Of a stretch of 64,000 nt of DNA, positions 25,783-35,095 are shown piece after piece. A model generated the notes under the pieces. That model was given only the letters and a program-made list of their open reading frames with translations. It was not told where the DNA came from and ran no database searches. The stretch is from positions 3,681,501-3,745,500 of the forward strand of contig NC_014923.1 in assembly GCF_000185905.1 (NCBI RefSeq), written 5' to 3'. Made by a program: the position numbers and the translations under genes. The DNA comes from Mesorhizobium ciceri biovar biserrulae WSM1271. GTDB taxonomy: Bacteria; Pseudomonadota; Alphaproteobacteria; Rhizobiales; Rhizobiaceae. How positions within the stretch are numbered: the stretch's first letter is position 1; the number at the start of each line of letters is the position of its first letter.

Positions 25783-26181
25783 ATGAAGACTTTCCTTACG
25801 CAGTTTTTCACCTGGTGGAACAGCCAGACGATAGGAACCCGCCTGCACACGTGGCGGTATGGCAAGAAGGTCGGCCAGGACGAGACCGGCAATTTTTACT
25901 ACGAAGGCGGCATCGATTCGGAAGGCCGCACGCGCCGCTGGGTCATCTACCGCAATTATTCGGAAGCTTCGGCGATACCGCCCGGCTGGCACGGCTGGAT
26001 GCACCACCGTGTCGACGTCGCGCCGTCCAGCGAGGACTACAAGCCACGCGACTGGCAGAAGCCGCATCAGCCCAATCTGACCGGCAGCCCGGCGGCCTAT
26101 CGCCCGAAGGGCTCGGTGCTCACCAATCAGCATCGCCCGCAGGTCACCGGCGACTACGATGCCTGGACACCCGGGTCGTAG
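25783..26181 (+). CDS. NDUFA12-like complex I accessory subunit
   Basis: 132-residue protein related to the 17.2-kDa NADH:ubiquinone oxidoreductase subunit (NDUFA12/B17.2), a supernumerary subunit shared by alphaproteobacteria and mitochondria. Visible hallmarks: TRLHTWRYGKKVGQDETGN, YYEGGIDSEGRTRRWVIY, and PPGWHGWMHHRVD (quoted in parts). It starts the conserved block leading to accBC and aroQ. Confidence 0.92.
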   Translation: MKTFLTQFFTWWNSQTIGTRLHTWRYGKKVGQDETGNFYYEGGIDSEGRTRRWVIYRNYSEASAIPPGWHGWMHHRVDVAPSSEDYKPRDWQKPHQPNLTGSPAAYRPKGSVLTNQHRPQVTGDYDAWTPGS

Positions 26182-26304
26182 CGACAGGGTGCAAGCCGGT
26201 CCTTTATCGCCACAATTGGTGTTTAGCTGCTTGCTGATCAGAAAACGGCGACTAGCCTTGGCGATCGACAGAATCACCCGGGCGCGAACCACCGGTATCT
26301 TTGC

Positions 26305-26895
26305 ATGAGCTTTTCTTACTCAATATCGGCCAGTCTGGCGCTAGCCGCCGGTCTTGCCGTCAGCACCGTGGCCTTCGCCGCTTCGCCTGAGCCCGCGGCA
26401 CCCGCGCCGGCGCCGCCCGCGGGAGCGGACCGGGTTACCAATGCCGTTGCCGAGTTTGCCGGTATCGACAAGATCACCGGCCGGATCATCACCTTCGATG
26501 TCTATATCGACGAGACGGTGCAGTTCGGCGCTTTGCAGGTGACGCCGCGCGTCTGCTATTCGCGGCCGCAGGCGGAGGCGCCGAAGACCGATTCCTTCGT
26601 CGAGGTCGACGAGATCACGCTCGACCGCAAGATCCGCCGCATCTTCACCGGCTGGATGTTTGCCGAAAGCCCCGGCCTCAACGCCGTCGAGCATGCCGTC
26701 TACGACGTCTGGCTGAAGGCCTGCAAGCAGAAGTCGGATGTGCCGGCGCCCGACGGAGCCAAGGCTGACGCAACCAAAGCGGAGGCTCCCAAGCCCGCCG
26801 CAGCCAAACCGGAAGCCGCGACCACTCCGGACGTCACAACGCCTGATGTGACGGAGCCGGACGCTTCGGAACCCGATACTACCGACACCAACTGA
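26305..26895 (+). CDS. DUF2155 secreted protein with Pro/Ala/Thr-rich tail
   Basis: 196 residues with signal peptide (cleavage near AFAAS). The DUF2155 domain (about 45-148) contains LDKITGR-like GIDKITGRIITFDV, LQVTPRVCY and DEITLDRKIRRIFTGWMFAESPGL (quoted in parts). The last 45 residues are repetitive (PDVTTPDVTEPDASEPD), probably disordered. Standard position next to the NDUFA12-like gene suggests an envelope role tied to respiration, unproven. Confidence 0.86.
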   Translation: MSFSYSISASLALAAGLAVSTVAFAASPEPAAPAPAPPAGADRVTNAVAEFAGIDKITGRIITFDVYIDETVQFGALQVTPRVCYSRPQAEAPKTDSFVEVDEITLDRKIRRIFTGWMFAESPGLNAVEHAVYDVWLKACKQKSDVPAPDGAKADATKAEAPKPAAAKPEAATTPDVTTPDVTEPDASEPDTTDTN

Positions 26896-26970
26896 TCCCC
26901 CGGAACCGTCCTGGCCACAATGCGTTGGGCCACGGACGAGCGCACATTCATGCGTAAGGAGGATCTTCCG

Positions 26971-27357
26971 ATGTCAGACAGCAAACGGATCACGGCTAGC
27001 AAGGCCGAATTGCTGGAACTCGAAAAGGGATTCTGGACGGGCGACTCCGCCTACTACGCGGCCAACGCCGACACCGAATGCCTGGTGGCATTTCCGCAGA
27101 TGGCACAGGCGATGGACAATGCGGATCTGGCCAAGACCGCGGCCAAGCCCAACCGCTGGCGCAACCTGCGAATGGATCTCAAGGGCATTATCGAGCCGGG
27201 CAGCGACATCATCATGCTGACTTACGAGGCGCGTGCGACACGGGAGAATGGCGAGGCTTATGCCGCGCTGGTCAGCACCGGCTACGTCCATCGCGCCAAC
27301 GGCTGGAAGATGATGTTCCATTCGCAAACGCCATTGGAAGCCGCTACCGGGAAGTAG
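26971..27357 (+). CDS. NTF2-like (SnoaL/DUF4440-type) protein
   Basis: 128 residues: LLELEKGFWTGDSAYYAANAD, MLTYEARATRENGEAYAALVST, WKMMFHSQTPL (quoted in parts) fit the cone-shaped NTF2-like fold. Start ATG 26971 has AAGGAGG upstream. No catalytic residues can be assigned. It lies inside a gene block that usually runs from DUF2155 straight to aat. Confidence 0.74.
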   Translation: MSDSKRITASKAELLELEKGFWTGDSAYYAANADTECLVAFPQMAQAMDNADLAKTAAKPNRWRNLRMDLKGIIEPGSDIIMLTYEARATRENGEAYAALVSTGYVHRANGWKMMFHSQTPLEAATGK

Positions 27358-27366
27358 GCTCAATCC

Positions 27367-27984
27367 TCAGGGATAGAATATTGCCTCGCCCTTCAACGCA
27401 TCGGCGAGCATCTTCTCATACTTGCCGCGCGGCATGTCGACCGCGCCGAACCGCTTGAGGTGCTCGGTGGTGAACTGCGTATCAAGCAGAGCAAAGCCCC
27501 GCGCCTTCAAACGCTCGACGAGGTAGAAGAGGCAGGTCTTGGAAGCGTCCGTCTCTCTGGCGAACATGCTCTCGCCAAAAAACACCCGGCCGAGCGACAC
27601 GCCATAGAGGCCGCCGACCAGCCGGTCCTCACGCCACGCTTCGACCGAATGACAATGGCCTATCCGATGCAACTCGATATAGGCTTCGCGGATCGGCGCA
27701 TTGATCCAGGTCGAGCGCCGCTCCGCGCGCTTTTCGGCGCAGCCGTCGATGGTCGCCTCGAAATCGAAATCGAAACGGATGTCGAAGGGATGTTTCTTGA
27801 TCGTTTTCCAGAGACTTTTCGGCGTGTGAAAGCCGTCAAGCGGGATGATGCCACGTGTCTCCGGCCGCACCCAGAACACCTCCGGGTCGCCGGCACTTTC
27901 TGCCATTGGGAAGACGCCCGAGGCGTAGGCCTTGAGCAGCAGGTCGGTGGGGATGCGATAGCCGGGCGCGTAGGGGCGGGTCAT
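27367..27984 (-). CDS. aat: Leucyl/phenylalanyl-tRNA--protein transferase
   Basis: 205 residues. N-end rule enzyme adding Leu/Phe to proteins with N-terminal Arg or Lys. Motifs: GVFPMAESAGDPEVFWVRPE (quoted part), RGIIPLDGFH, TWINAPIREAYIELHRIGHCHSVEAW (quoted in part) and GGLYGVSLGRVFFGESMF. Twelve bases downstream of accC on the same strand, so the last gene of the accB-accC-aat cluster. Confidence 0.94.
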   Translation of the reverse strand: MTRPYAPGYRIPTDLLLKAYASGVFPMAESAGDPEVFWVRPETRGIIPLDGFHTPKSLWKTIKKHPFDIRFDFDFEATIDGCAEKRAERRSTWINAPIREAYIELHRIGHCHSVEAWREDRLVGGLYGVSLGRVFFGESMFARETDASKTCLFYLVERLKARGFALLDTQFTTEHLKRFGAVDMPRGKYEKMLADALKGEAIFYP

Positions 27985-27996
27985 CGCGTCTCCGCG

Positions 27997-29340
27997 CTAC
28001 TCTTCCTTGGCCAGGTATTTTTCCAGCCAGTGGATGTCATAATCGCCATTGGCGATGTCGGCATTGCCGACGAGATCGCGAAACAGCGGCAGCGTCGTCT
28101 TGATACCGTCGACGACGAACTCGTCCAGGGCGCGGCGCAGGCGCATCATGCACTCGACGCGGTTACGCCCATGTACAATCAGCTTGCCGATCAGGCTGTC
28201 GTAATAGGGCGGGATCTTGTAGCCGGAATAGACGCCGGAATCGACGCGGATGCCCAGACCACCCGGTGTGTGGAAATGGGTGATCGTACCGGGCGAGGGG
28301 GTGAAGGTGCGTGGGTCCTCGGCGTTGATGCGGCATTCGATGGCGTGGCCGTTGAACTTGATGTCCTCCTGCTTCACCGAGAGGCCGCCGCCGGAAGCGA
28401 CGCGGATCTGCTCATGCACGAGATCGATGCCGGTGATCGCTTCCGTCACCGGATGCTCGACCTGCAGGCGCGTGTTCATCTCGATGAAATAGAACTCGCC
28501 ATTTTCGTAGAGGAACTCGATCGTGCCGGCGCCGGAATAGCCGAGGTCGGCGATCGCCTTGGCGCAGATGCCGCCGATACGGGCGCGCTCTTCGGCATTG
28601 AGGGCCGGCGAGGGCGCCTCTTCCCAGACTTTCTGGTGGCGGCGCTGCAAGGAACAGTCGCGCTCGCCGAAATGCACGCCGCGGCCAAAGCCGTCGCCGA
28701 ACACCTGCACCTCGATATGGCGCGGCTTTTCCAGGTATTTCTCGATGTAGACCGCATCGTCGCCGAAGGCCGCACCGGCTTCCGTGCTCGCCGTTTGCAA
28801 GGCGACCTCAAGGTCGGCCTCGGTAAGCGCTACCTTCATACCGCGCCCGCCACCACCGGCCGATGCCTTGATGATCACGGGATAGCCGATCTCGGCGGCA
28901 ATGCGCCTGGCTTCCTTTTGGTCGGTGACGGCACCGTCCGAACCGGGCACAACCGGAATGCCGAGGCGCTTGGCGGTTCGCTTGGCCTCGATCTTGTCGC
29001 CCATGATGCGGATATGGTCGCCGGACGGACCGATGAAGGTGATGTTGTGCGCGGCCAGTATGTCGGCGAACTTGGCGTTCTCCGACAGGAAGCCGTAGCC
29101 CGGATGCACGGCGTCGGCGCCGGTGATTTCGCAGGCCGCAACGATCTGATGGATGTTGAGATAGCTGTCGCGCGATGGCGGCGGACCGATGCAGACGCTC
29201 TCGTCCGCGAGCCGCACATGCATGGCGTCGGCATCGGCGGTCGAATGCACCACCACCGTCTGGATGCCGAGTTCCTTGCACGCGCGCAGTACCCGGAGGG
29301 CGATTTCGCCGCGATTGGCGATGAGGATCTTCTGAAACAT
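27997..29340 (-). CDS. accC: Acetyl-CoA carboxylase, biotin carboxylase subunit
   Basis: 447 residues. ATP-grasp enzyme carboxylating biotin on AccB, first step of fatty-acid synthesis. Seen: MFQKILIANRGEIALRVLRA (N-terminal Rossmann-like part), glycine-rich ATP loop KASAGGGGRGMKV, HIEVQVFGD, RDCSLQRRHQK, EHPVTEAITGIDLV and a C-terminal cap with IPPYYDSLIGKL. All key regions intact. Eleven bases after accB. Confidence 0.96.
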   Translation of the reverse strand: MFQKILIANRGEIALRVLRACKELGIQTVVVHSTADADAMHVRLADESVCIGPPPSRDSYLNIHQIVAACEITGADAVHPGYGFLSENAKFADILAAHNITFIGPSGDHIRIMGDKIEAKRTAKRLGIPVVPGSDGAVTDQKEARRIAAEIGYPVIIKASAGGGGRGMKVALTEADLEVALQTASTEAGAAFGDDAVYIEKYLEKPRHIEVQVFGDGFGRGVHFGERDCSLQRRHQKVWEEAPSPALNAEERARIGGICAKAIADLGYSGAGTIEFLYENGEFYFIEMNTRLQVEHPVTEAITGIDLVHEQIRVASGGGLSVKQEDIKFNGHAIECRINAEDPRTFTPSPGTITHFHTPGGLGIRVDSGVYSGYKIPPYYDSLIGKLIVHGRNRVECMMRLRRALDEFVVDGIKTTLPLFRDLVGNADIANGDYDIHWLEKYLAKEE

Positions 29341-29350
29341 CAGGCCCGCT

Positions 29351-29809
29351 CTACTCGATCACGACGAGCGGCATGCCATATTCGACCGGCTGCGAATCCT
29401 CGAAAAGGATCGCGGTCACCGTGCCGGCGCGTGGCGAGGGGATCTGGTTCATCGTTTTCATTGCTTCGATGATCAGCAGCGTCTGGCCTTCCTTGACCTT
29501 CTGGCCGACTTCGATGAATGCCTTGGCGTCCGGCGACGGAGCCAAATAGGCCGTGCCGACCATCGGTGAGGTGACCGCATTCTTGGAAAGGTCCGCCACC
29601 ACAGGCACGGCAACGGCGGCAGCCTGCGCTGCTGCCGGCGCATAGGCCGGTTGCGGCGCCGCGATTGCATGGACGGCCGGCGCCTGCCGCGAGACGCGCA
29701 CCTTCAGGTCGCCCAGTTCAACCTCGATCTCGGTGAGGTTGGTGTCGTTCAGTATGCCCGCCAGATCGCGGATCAGTTGCTGGTCAACACCGGTCTTCTT
29801 TATCGACAT
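29351..29809 (-). CDS. accB: Biotin carboxyl carrier protein of acetyl-CoA carboxylase
   Basis: 152 residues. The N-terminal helix (IRDLAGILNDTNLTEIEVE, quoted part) is followed by an Ala/Pro linker (about 43-75) and the biotinyl domain, with the biotinylated lysine K118 in EAMKTMNQI. Start ATG at 29809 with AGAAGG upstream. Precedes accC; partner of AccC and carboxyltransferase AccAD. Confidence 0.95.
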   Translation of the reverse strand: MSIKKTGVDQQLIRDLAGILNDTNLTEIEVELGDLKVRVSRQAPAVHAIAAPQPAYAPAAAQAAAVAVPVVADLSKNAVTSPMVGTAYLAPSPDAKAFIEVGQKVKEGQTLLIIEAMKTMNQIPSPRAGTVTAILFEDSQPVEYGMPLVVIE

Positions 29810-29835
29810 TTTCGAGCCTTCTGTTTGTTGGCCGG

Positions 29836-30270
29836 TCATAGGCGTGCGGCCAGCGCCTGTAGCGCCAGCGTATAGCCGAGCGGCCCAAAGCCACAGATCA
29901 TGCCGACGGCGACCGGCGCGACCATGGAGACGTGGCGGAATGGTTCCCGCGCATGGATGTTGGAAAGATGAACTTCGGCCACCGGCAATGGTGCGACGGC
30001 GCGGATGGCGTCGTGGATGGCAATCGAGGTGTGGCTGTAGGCGCCCGGGTTGATGACGATGCCGACAGCCTTGTCGCCGGCTTCCTGAATCCAGTCGACA
30101 AGGTCGCCCTCATGGTTCGACTGGCGGAAATCGATCTCGAACCCCAGCGCCGTGCCTGCCTGCTTGCAGTCGTCGGCGATCGCGGCAAGCGTCTTGCCGC
30201 CATAGATGCCCGGCTCGCGCTTGCCGAGCGCGTTGAGATTGGGACCGTTCAGGACGAAAACCGTTTTCAA
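29836..30270 (-). CDS. aroQ: 3-dehydroquinate dehydratase, type II, TTG start
   Basis: 144 residues, dodecameric class II enzyme of the shikimate pathway. Motifs: VFVLNGPNLNALGKREPGIYG (in parts; catalytic Tyr in IYG), FRQSNHEGDLVDWI, INPGAYSHTSIAIHDA and VHLSNIHAREPFRH. The initiator is TTG at 30270 (revealed by CAA on the plus strand); the family begins at exactly this point. Upstream of accB on the same strand. Confidence 0.93.
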   Translation of the reverse strand: MKTVFVLNGPNLNALGKREPGIYGGKTLAAIADDCKQAGTALGFEIDFRQSNHEGDLVDWIQEAGDKAVGIVINPGAYSHTSIAIHDAIRAVAPLPVAEVHLSNIHAREPFRHVSMVAPVAVGMICGFGPLGYTLALQALAARL

Positions 30271-30419
30271 AAAAGCCGACCTTTCCCGGCGCCGTCATCA
30301 AGCCGGCGCGCTGGGCCCTCTATAATGGGCATAGCCGCCCGCGGAAAGAGCGCAAGTACGTTCTTTCACTGTCCACAACAGGCGGAAATGTGCCAGTGAG
30401 AGATAGCTGGCGAGCAAGA

Positions 30420-31223
30420 TCAGAGCGCGGCTTTCGCCGCCTCGATCTTTTCAGCCAGCACTTCCTGCCCGAGCGCCCCGAACACCACCTCGTTGCCGAC
30501 GACATAGGACGGCGTTCCGGTGATCGCCAGCTTGTTGGCAAGATCGTAGGTCTTGGCGAGGGCCTCGTTGATTGTCGGGTCCTTCATCTTCTCGCGCAGC
30601 GCCGCTTCGTCGGCGCCGAGCGACAGCGCGACCTTCATGGCCGCCGCCTCGGTGGCGCGTCCCTGACCGCCGAGCAACGCATTGTGGAACTCGCCGTACT
30701 TTTCCGGGTGCATCAGGTGGAAGGCCATCGAGACCACGCTCGCCTTCTGCGAATCCGGTCCGAGGATGGGGAATTCCTTGAGCACGAAACGCAGGTCCGG
30801 ATCGGTCTTGGTCAGCGCCTTCATGTCGTCGATGGCACGTTTGCAGAAGCCGCAATTATAGTCGTAGAACTCGACGATGGTGACCTTGCCGGTCGGATTG
30901 CCGACGACGCCGTCGAAGGCGGAGTTGAAAATCTGGTCCTTGGCATCCTTGATCACGCCGAGATGAGCGATGCGCTGCTCTTCCTTCTGCTTGGCCTCAA
31001 GCGCGTCCTGGACCTCCAGAAGAACTTCCGGGTTTTTCAACAAATAGTCGCGGATGATGCCTTCGACCTCGGTGCGGTCGATCTTGGTATCGGCCGCCGC
31101 CGTCTCGACCGGCTGTGCGGTCCCGGCCTTGGCGATCTGCGGGTTTCCGGCAACGAATCCGAAAGCCAGCATGGCCAGAGCGACCGCAACCCCCGTGGTG
31201 CCCAGCAGCAGTGCCTTTTTCAT
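30420..31223 (-). CDS. DsbA-family thiol-disulfide oxidoreductase
   Basis: 267-residue exported protein. Signal/anchor at residues 3-25, an N-terminal helical region (about 48-90, with YLLKNPEVLLEVQDAL) of the kind found in ScsC/BdbD-like proteins, then the thioredoxin fold with CGFC (C124, C127) and a cis-proline in TGTPSYVV. Likely acts in periplasmic disulfide formation or isomerisation; the N-terminal extension hints at oligomerisation. A DsbB-like partner is not in the window. Confidence 0.9.
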   Translation of the reverse strand: MKKALLLGTTGVAVALAMLAFGFVAGNPQIAKAGTAQPVETAAADTKIDRTEVEGIIRDYLLKNPEVLLEVQDALEAKQKEEQRIAHLGVIKDAKDQIFNSAFDGVVGNPTGKVTIVEFYDYNCGFCKRAIDDMKALTKTDPDLRFVLKEFPILGPDSQKASVVSMAFHLMHPEKYGEFHNALLGGQGRATEAAAMKVALSLGADEAALREKMKDPTINEALAKTYDLANKLAITGTPSYVVGNEVVFGALGQEVLAEKIEAAKAAL

Positions 31224-31284
31224 CGTTCCTGTTCCTTCTGCCTGTTTTCCGGTCTGGCTATGTCGTGGCGCGGGGCCGGAAGGT

Positions 31285-32679
31285 TCACTTGATCTTGGTT
31301 GACGGCTTGTAGTTTATGATATCCTGGGCGCGAAGCCAGCGCGGCTCGCCGCGTTTCATCTGCTGCTGCGCCCGCATGGCGAAAATCTTCGCATCCTTGT
31401 AGTTGCCGGAATAGAAATGGCTTTCGGCGGTGGCAAGTTCAGCGCCAGGTATGTCGCCCAACTCGCCATAGGCCTGCGCCAGATAGCGATATCCGGCTGA
31501 ATTTTCCTTGTCGCGACCGAGGCCATTGTTGATCTGCACGACGGCTTTTTTGAGGGAGTCGGGCGTGCCGACGGCCATCAGCGCCTGGCCCACGGACACC
31601 GGCAGCAGACCGGACCGAGCCGAATCGAGGCTGACCGCCTTGGCATAGGCGTCCGCGGCTTCCTTGGGTTTGTTGGCTTTCATCAGAATGTCGCCGCGCA
31701 GTTCCTGGAAGTAGGCATTCTTCGGTTGCGCCTTGATCAGTGCATTGGTCTTGGCGAGGGCGGCGGCGATGTTGCCGAACAGGTAGGTCGACTGGGCGTC
31801 GCCGTACTGGGCGGCGAGGGTTCCTTGCATCTTTCGCATCAGCCGGGACGCGGCCGCCTGGCCTTCCATGTAAACGGCGATCTTCACCCGCATCATGTCA
31901 TGGCGCTGCTGCAGCGCGGGCGGGTCCGGCCTGTCGACATTGGGGTCCTGTTTCACCAGCACTTCGAGATTGGCGATGCGGTCCTGCGGCATCGGATGGC
32001 TGATCCGATACGGATCGACCTGGGCGCCCGAAAGCGAAAGTGCGGTCTGGAAGCGGCGGAATGTCTTCAGCATGCCCATGCCGGACTGGCCGGTGGCGTT
32101 GAGATAGGTGATCGCCGAGCGGTCGGCCGTCATCTCCTCGGTGCGCTGATAGGCGAGGATGCTGCGCTGTGCCATTTCGCCGCCGCCGGCAGCCACGCCC
32201 ATGCCGGCGCCGGCGAGACCGCGGCTGCTGGTTGTGGCACCGGCGACAATGGCGCCGGCGCCAAGCAATGTCGCGATGACGGCCATCGTCTTGGCTCGTT
32301 CGAGCTGGTCGCGCAGCTTCTGCTGGTGGCCGCCGGCAATATGACCGGCTTCGTGCGCGATGACGCCGATGATCTCGTTGGGCGTTTCAGCCGTCATCAG
32401 CGCGCCGGTGTTGATGAACAGCCGACGCCCGGTAACGAAGGCGTTGAAACTCTGGTCGTTGACCAGAACGATGTCGATGCCGTCATTCGCCAGGCCGGCC
32501 GCCCTGAAGATCGGCCGCGCGTAATCGCGCACCAGCGCCTCGATCTCGGCGTCGCGCACCACCGGCACGTTCTGGGCGAAGGCGCTGACCGAGCTCGACA
32601 TTGCAACGGCAACGCCAAGCGAAAGCGTCGCGAAGACGCGCGCTGCCTGGGCAATCGTCGATCTGGGTCGGCTCAACAT
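31285..32679 (-). CDS. M48 family metalloprotease with TPR region (BepA-like)
   Basis: 464 residues. Signal peptide near residues 15-36; HEAGHIAGGH gives the zinc-binding HExxH (H109, E110, H113); third ligand glutamate lies in RTEEMTADRSA. The C-terminal half (about 290-450) holds TPR-like helices (LRGDILMKANKPKEAADAYA, quoted part). This organisation matches BepA/YfgC, which promotes assembly or removal of outer-membrane proteins in the periplasm. Confidence 0.9.
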   Translation of the reverse strand: MLSRPRSTIAQAARVFATLSLGVAVAMSSSVSAFAQNVPVVRDAEIEALVRDYARPIFRAAGLANDGIDIVLVNDQSFNAFVTGRRLFINTGALMTAETPNEIIGVIAHEAGHIAGGHQQKLRDQLERAKTMAVIATLLGAGAIVAGATTSSRGLAGAGMGVAAGGGEMAQRSILAYQRTEEMTADRSAITYLNATGQSGMGMLKTFRRFQTALSLSGAQVDPYRISHPMPQDRIANLEVLVKQDPNVDRPDPPALQQRHDMMRVKIAVYMEGQAAASRLMRKMQGTLAAQYGDAQSTYLFGNIAAALAKTNALIKAQPKNAYFQELRGDILMKANKPKEAADAYAKAVSLDSARSGLLPVSVGQALMAVGTPDSLKKAVVQINNGLGRDKENSAGYRYLAQAYGELGDIPGAELATAESHFYSGNYKDAKIFAMRAQQQMKRGEPRWLRAQDIINYKPSTKIK

Positions 32680-32823
32680 GATGTGTCCACTGGTAGACGA
32701 GCGGGCGAAAGATGAAAAGTCGGCGCCGGAAACTTCCTCAACTTGTGATCCTCACATCAATCGGGCATTTGTGCGGCACATGCGCCAGTGCCTGGCGCCG
32801 TCAGTCATCGGGAATACTGGTTA

Positions 32824-33972
32824 ATGGTCGTTTCGCTCTCACGCCGCGGCAATGTCGAGCCCTTCCATGCGATGGACATTCTGGCAGAGGCAAACCGGCT
32901 GAAGTCCCAGGGCGTGCCGGTTGTTTCGATGGCCGTCGGCCAACCCTCCGATCCCGCACCGGTTCTGGTTCGCGCCGCAGCAGCCAAGGCGCTGCAGGAT
33001 GGGCGCATCGGCTACACCGACGCGCTCGGACTGGCAGGTTTGCGCAAGGCGATCGCCGGACACTACGCCGATCACTACGGGCTTGAGATCGAGCCTGGCC
33101 GGATCGCGGTGACCACGGGATCGTCGGCCGCCTTCAACCTTGCCTTCCTGGCGATGTTCGATCGGGGTGACCGCGTCGCCATCGCGGCACCCGGTTACCC
33201 TGCCTACCGCAACATCATGGCCGCACTCGGCATCGAGGTGGTCGAGATCGAGCTCGGCGACGCCGCCTACCTGCATGCCGGCCATTTGGAAGCCGCGCAT
33301 CGTGAAAAGCCGCTGAAAGGCGTTCTCTTCGCCAGTCCCGCCAATCCAACCGGCGCGGTCATACCAGCCGATGAACTGGCGGCCCTGGTAAGGACGGCAC
33401 AGGACCTCGGCATCGCCGTCATCTCCGACGAAATCTATCACCGGCTGGCCTATGCCGCCCCCGACACCACGGCACTTGCCTATGGCGGCGATGTGACGGT
33501 GATCAATTCCTTCTCCAAATATTACTGCATGACCGGCTGGCGAATCGGCTGGATGGTGCTGCCGCAGGAACTGGTGCGGCCGGTCGAGCGCGTCGCCCAG
33601 AGCCTCTACATCTCGCCGCCGGAGCTATCGCAGATTGCCGCGATCGAAGCGTTCAGGGCGACCGAGGAACTGGAGGCGGTAAAAGGCCGCTACGCCTGGA
33701 ATCGCGAGCTCTTGCTGAAACGCCTGCCGGAACTCGGCTTTCCGCTGGCGGCGCCCATGGACGGCGCCTTTTATGCGTTCTGTGACGTCACCAGGCATAC
33801 CAATGACAGCATGGCCTTTGCGCGAAAGATGCTGGCCGAGGCGCATGTTGCAGCAACGCCCGGCCGCGACTTCGACACTCAGGCTGGGCACCGGACCATG
33901 CGTTTCTCCTATGCCGGCAGCCACGACGACATGGTCGAGGCAATGGTGCGCATCGAACGCTGGTTGAGGTAG
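32824..33972 (+). CDS. Class I/II pyridoxal-phosphate aminotransferase
   Basis: 382 residues. Fold-type I motifs: VGQPSDPAP, GRIGYTDALGL, SPANPTGAVI, ISDEIYHRL, and the PLP lysine K232 in NSFSKYYCMTGWRIGW. Closest in style to aspartate/aromatic aminotransferases; amino-acid specificity cannot be set. Start at 32824 is chosen over 32788 by homology style; no strong Shine-Dalgarno for either. Four bases before glsA, so co-transcribed. Confidence 0.88.
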   Translation: MVVSLSRRGNVEPFHAMDILAEANRLKSQGVPVVSMAVGQPSDPAPVLVRAAAAKALQDGRIGYTDALGLAGLRKAIAGHYADHYGLEIEPGRIAVTTGSSAAFNLAFLAMFDRGDRVAIAAPGYPAYRNIMAALGIEVVEIELGDAAYLHAGHLEAAHREKPLKGVLFASPANPTGAVIPADELAALVRTAQDLGIAVISDEIYHRLAYAAPDTTALAYGGDVTVINSFSKYYCMTGWRIGWMVLPQELVRPVERVAQSLYISPPELSQIAAIEAFRATEELEAVKGRYAWNRELLLKRLPELGFPLAAPMDGAFYAFCDVTRHTNDSMAFARKMLAEAHVAATPGRDFDTQAGHRTMRFSYAGSHDDMVEAMVRIERWLR

Positions 33973-33976
33973 CACC

Positions 33977-34924
33977 ATGCCGGAACTTGAACAGGCCCCC
34001 AAACTTGATCGGGCATTGGCCGAAGTCGCCGCCGAAATGGCCGAGCGCACCGATCGCGGCGACGTCGCTTCCTACATTCCGCAGCTGGGCAAGGTCGATC
34101 CGAAGAAGTTCGGCATCGCGGCGGTCACCAATGACGGCCGCGTGCTGATGGCCGGCGATGCCGACCAGGCATTTTCCATCCAGAGCATCTCGAAAGTGTT
34201 TACGCTGACACTGGCGCTCGGCAATGTCGGTGACGCGCTTTGGCAGCGGGTAGGCCGCGAACCGTCAGGCAATCCATTCAACTCGATCGTGCAGCTCGAG
34301 CATGAGAACGGCATTCCGCGCAACCCGTTCATCAATGCCGGCGCCATTGTCATTTCCGACATCCTGCTTGCCGGCCACCAGCCGCGCGAGGCGATCGGCG
34401 AAATCCTGCGCTTCATCCAGTTCCTCGCCGACGACGAAACGATCATCATCGATCGTGAGGTCGCGGCGTCCGAACGGGCCACCGGCTATCGCAACTTCGC
34501 GCTTGCCAACTACATGAAATCCTTCGGCAATCTCCACCACGCGCCGGAGCTGGCGCTGGGCGTCTACTTCCACCATTGCGCCATCGCAATGAGTTGCCGG
34601 CAACTGGCGCTCGCCGGCCGCTTCCTCGCCAATGGCGGCAAGAACCCGGCGACCGGGCATTCCGTGGTGTCGGCCGAACGGGCACGCCGCATCGGCGCGA
34701 TGATGCTGACCTGCGGTCACTATGATGGCTCCGGCGATTTCGCCTTCCGCGTCGGCATCCCCGGCAAGAGCGGCGTCGGCGGCGGCATATTGGGCATCGT
34801 GCCGGGCGTGGCGTCGCTTGCCGTCTGGTCGCCCGGCCTCAATGCCAACGGCAACTCCAAGCTGGGGTCGATCGCGCTGGAAAAGCTGGCCAGGATGATG
34901 AACTGGTCGATCTTCGCGCCGTGA
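33977..34924 (+). CDS. glsA: Glutaminase A
   Basis: 315 residues. Beta-lactamase-like serine glutaminase hydrolysing glutamine to glutamate and ammonia. The S-x-x-K motif is S70-I-S-K73 in FSIQSISKVF; other markers are ENGIPRNPFINAGAI, ASERATGYRNFALANYMKSFG (quoted in part), and GKSGVGGGI. Immediately downstream of an aminotransferase, suggesting a shared role in amino-group metabolism. Confidence 0.94.
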   Translation: MPELEQAPKLDRALAEVAAEMAERTDRGDVASYIPQLGKVDPKKFGIAAVTNDGRVLMAGDADQAFSIQSISKVFTLTLALGNVGDALWQRVGREPSGNPFNSIVQLEHENGIPRNPFINAGAIVISDILLAGHQPREAIGEILRFIQFLADDETIIIDREVAASERATGYRNFALANYMKSFGNLHHAPELALGVYFHHCAIAMSCRQLALAGRFLANGGKNPATGHSVVSAERARRIGAMMLTCGHYDGSGDFAFRVGIPGKSGVGGGILGIVPGVASLAVWSPGLNANGNSKLGSIALEKLARMMNWSIFAP

Positions 34925-34972
34925 TGCATGTCGCCCAAAAGTGCGCAGCGGTTTTGGGACAACGACATGCAT
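34924..34972. repeat. Short palindromic rhizobial repeat, copy B
   Basis: Inverted arms ATGCATGTCG (34924-34933) and CGACATGCAT (34963-34972) around CCCAAAAGTGCGCAGCGGTTTTGGG-like inner arms. The left arm begins on the last base of the glsA stop codon. A related copy lies at 17455-17512. Confidence 0.75.
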
Positions 34973-35027
34973 AAAAATCAAAGAAGCGTTTTAGCCTTTC
35001 GCAATCCGGAATAGCGCCAGATAAGAA

Positions 35028-35065
35028 AATCCCGCACCGTCTTCGAGACGGCGCGGGATTTTTTG
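35028..35065. terminator. Bidirectional intrinsic terminator between glsA and rne
   Basis: AATCCCGC-A-CCGTC, loop TTCGA, GACGG-C-GCGGGATT followed by TTTTTG on the plus strand; on the minus strand the flanking run is ATTTTCTTAT. Serves the convergent aminotransferase-glsA and rne transcripts. Confidence 0.88.
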
Positions 35066-35095
35066 TCAACAAACTAGCTCAGGTGGCTGAAAGGC

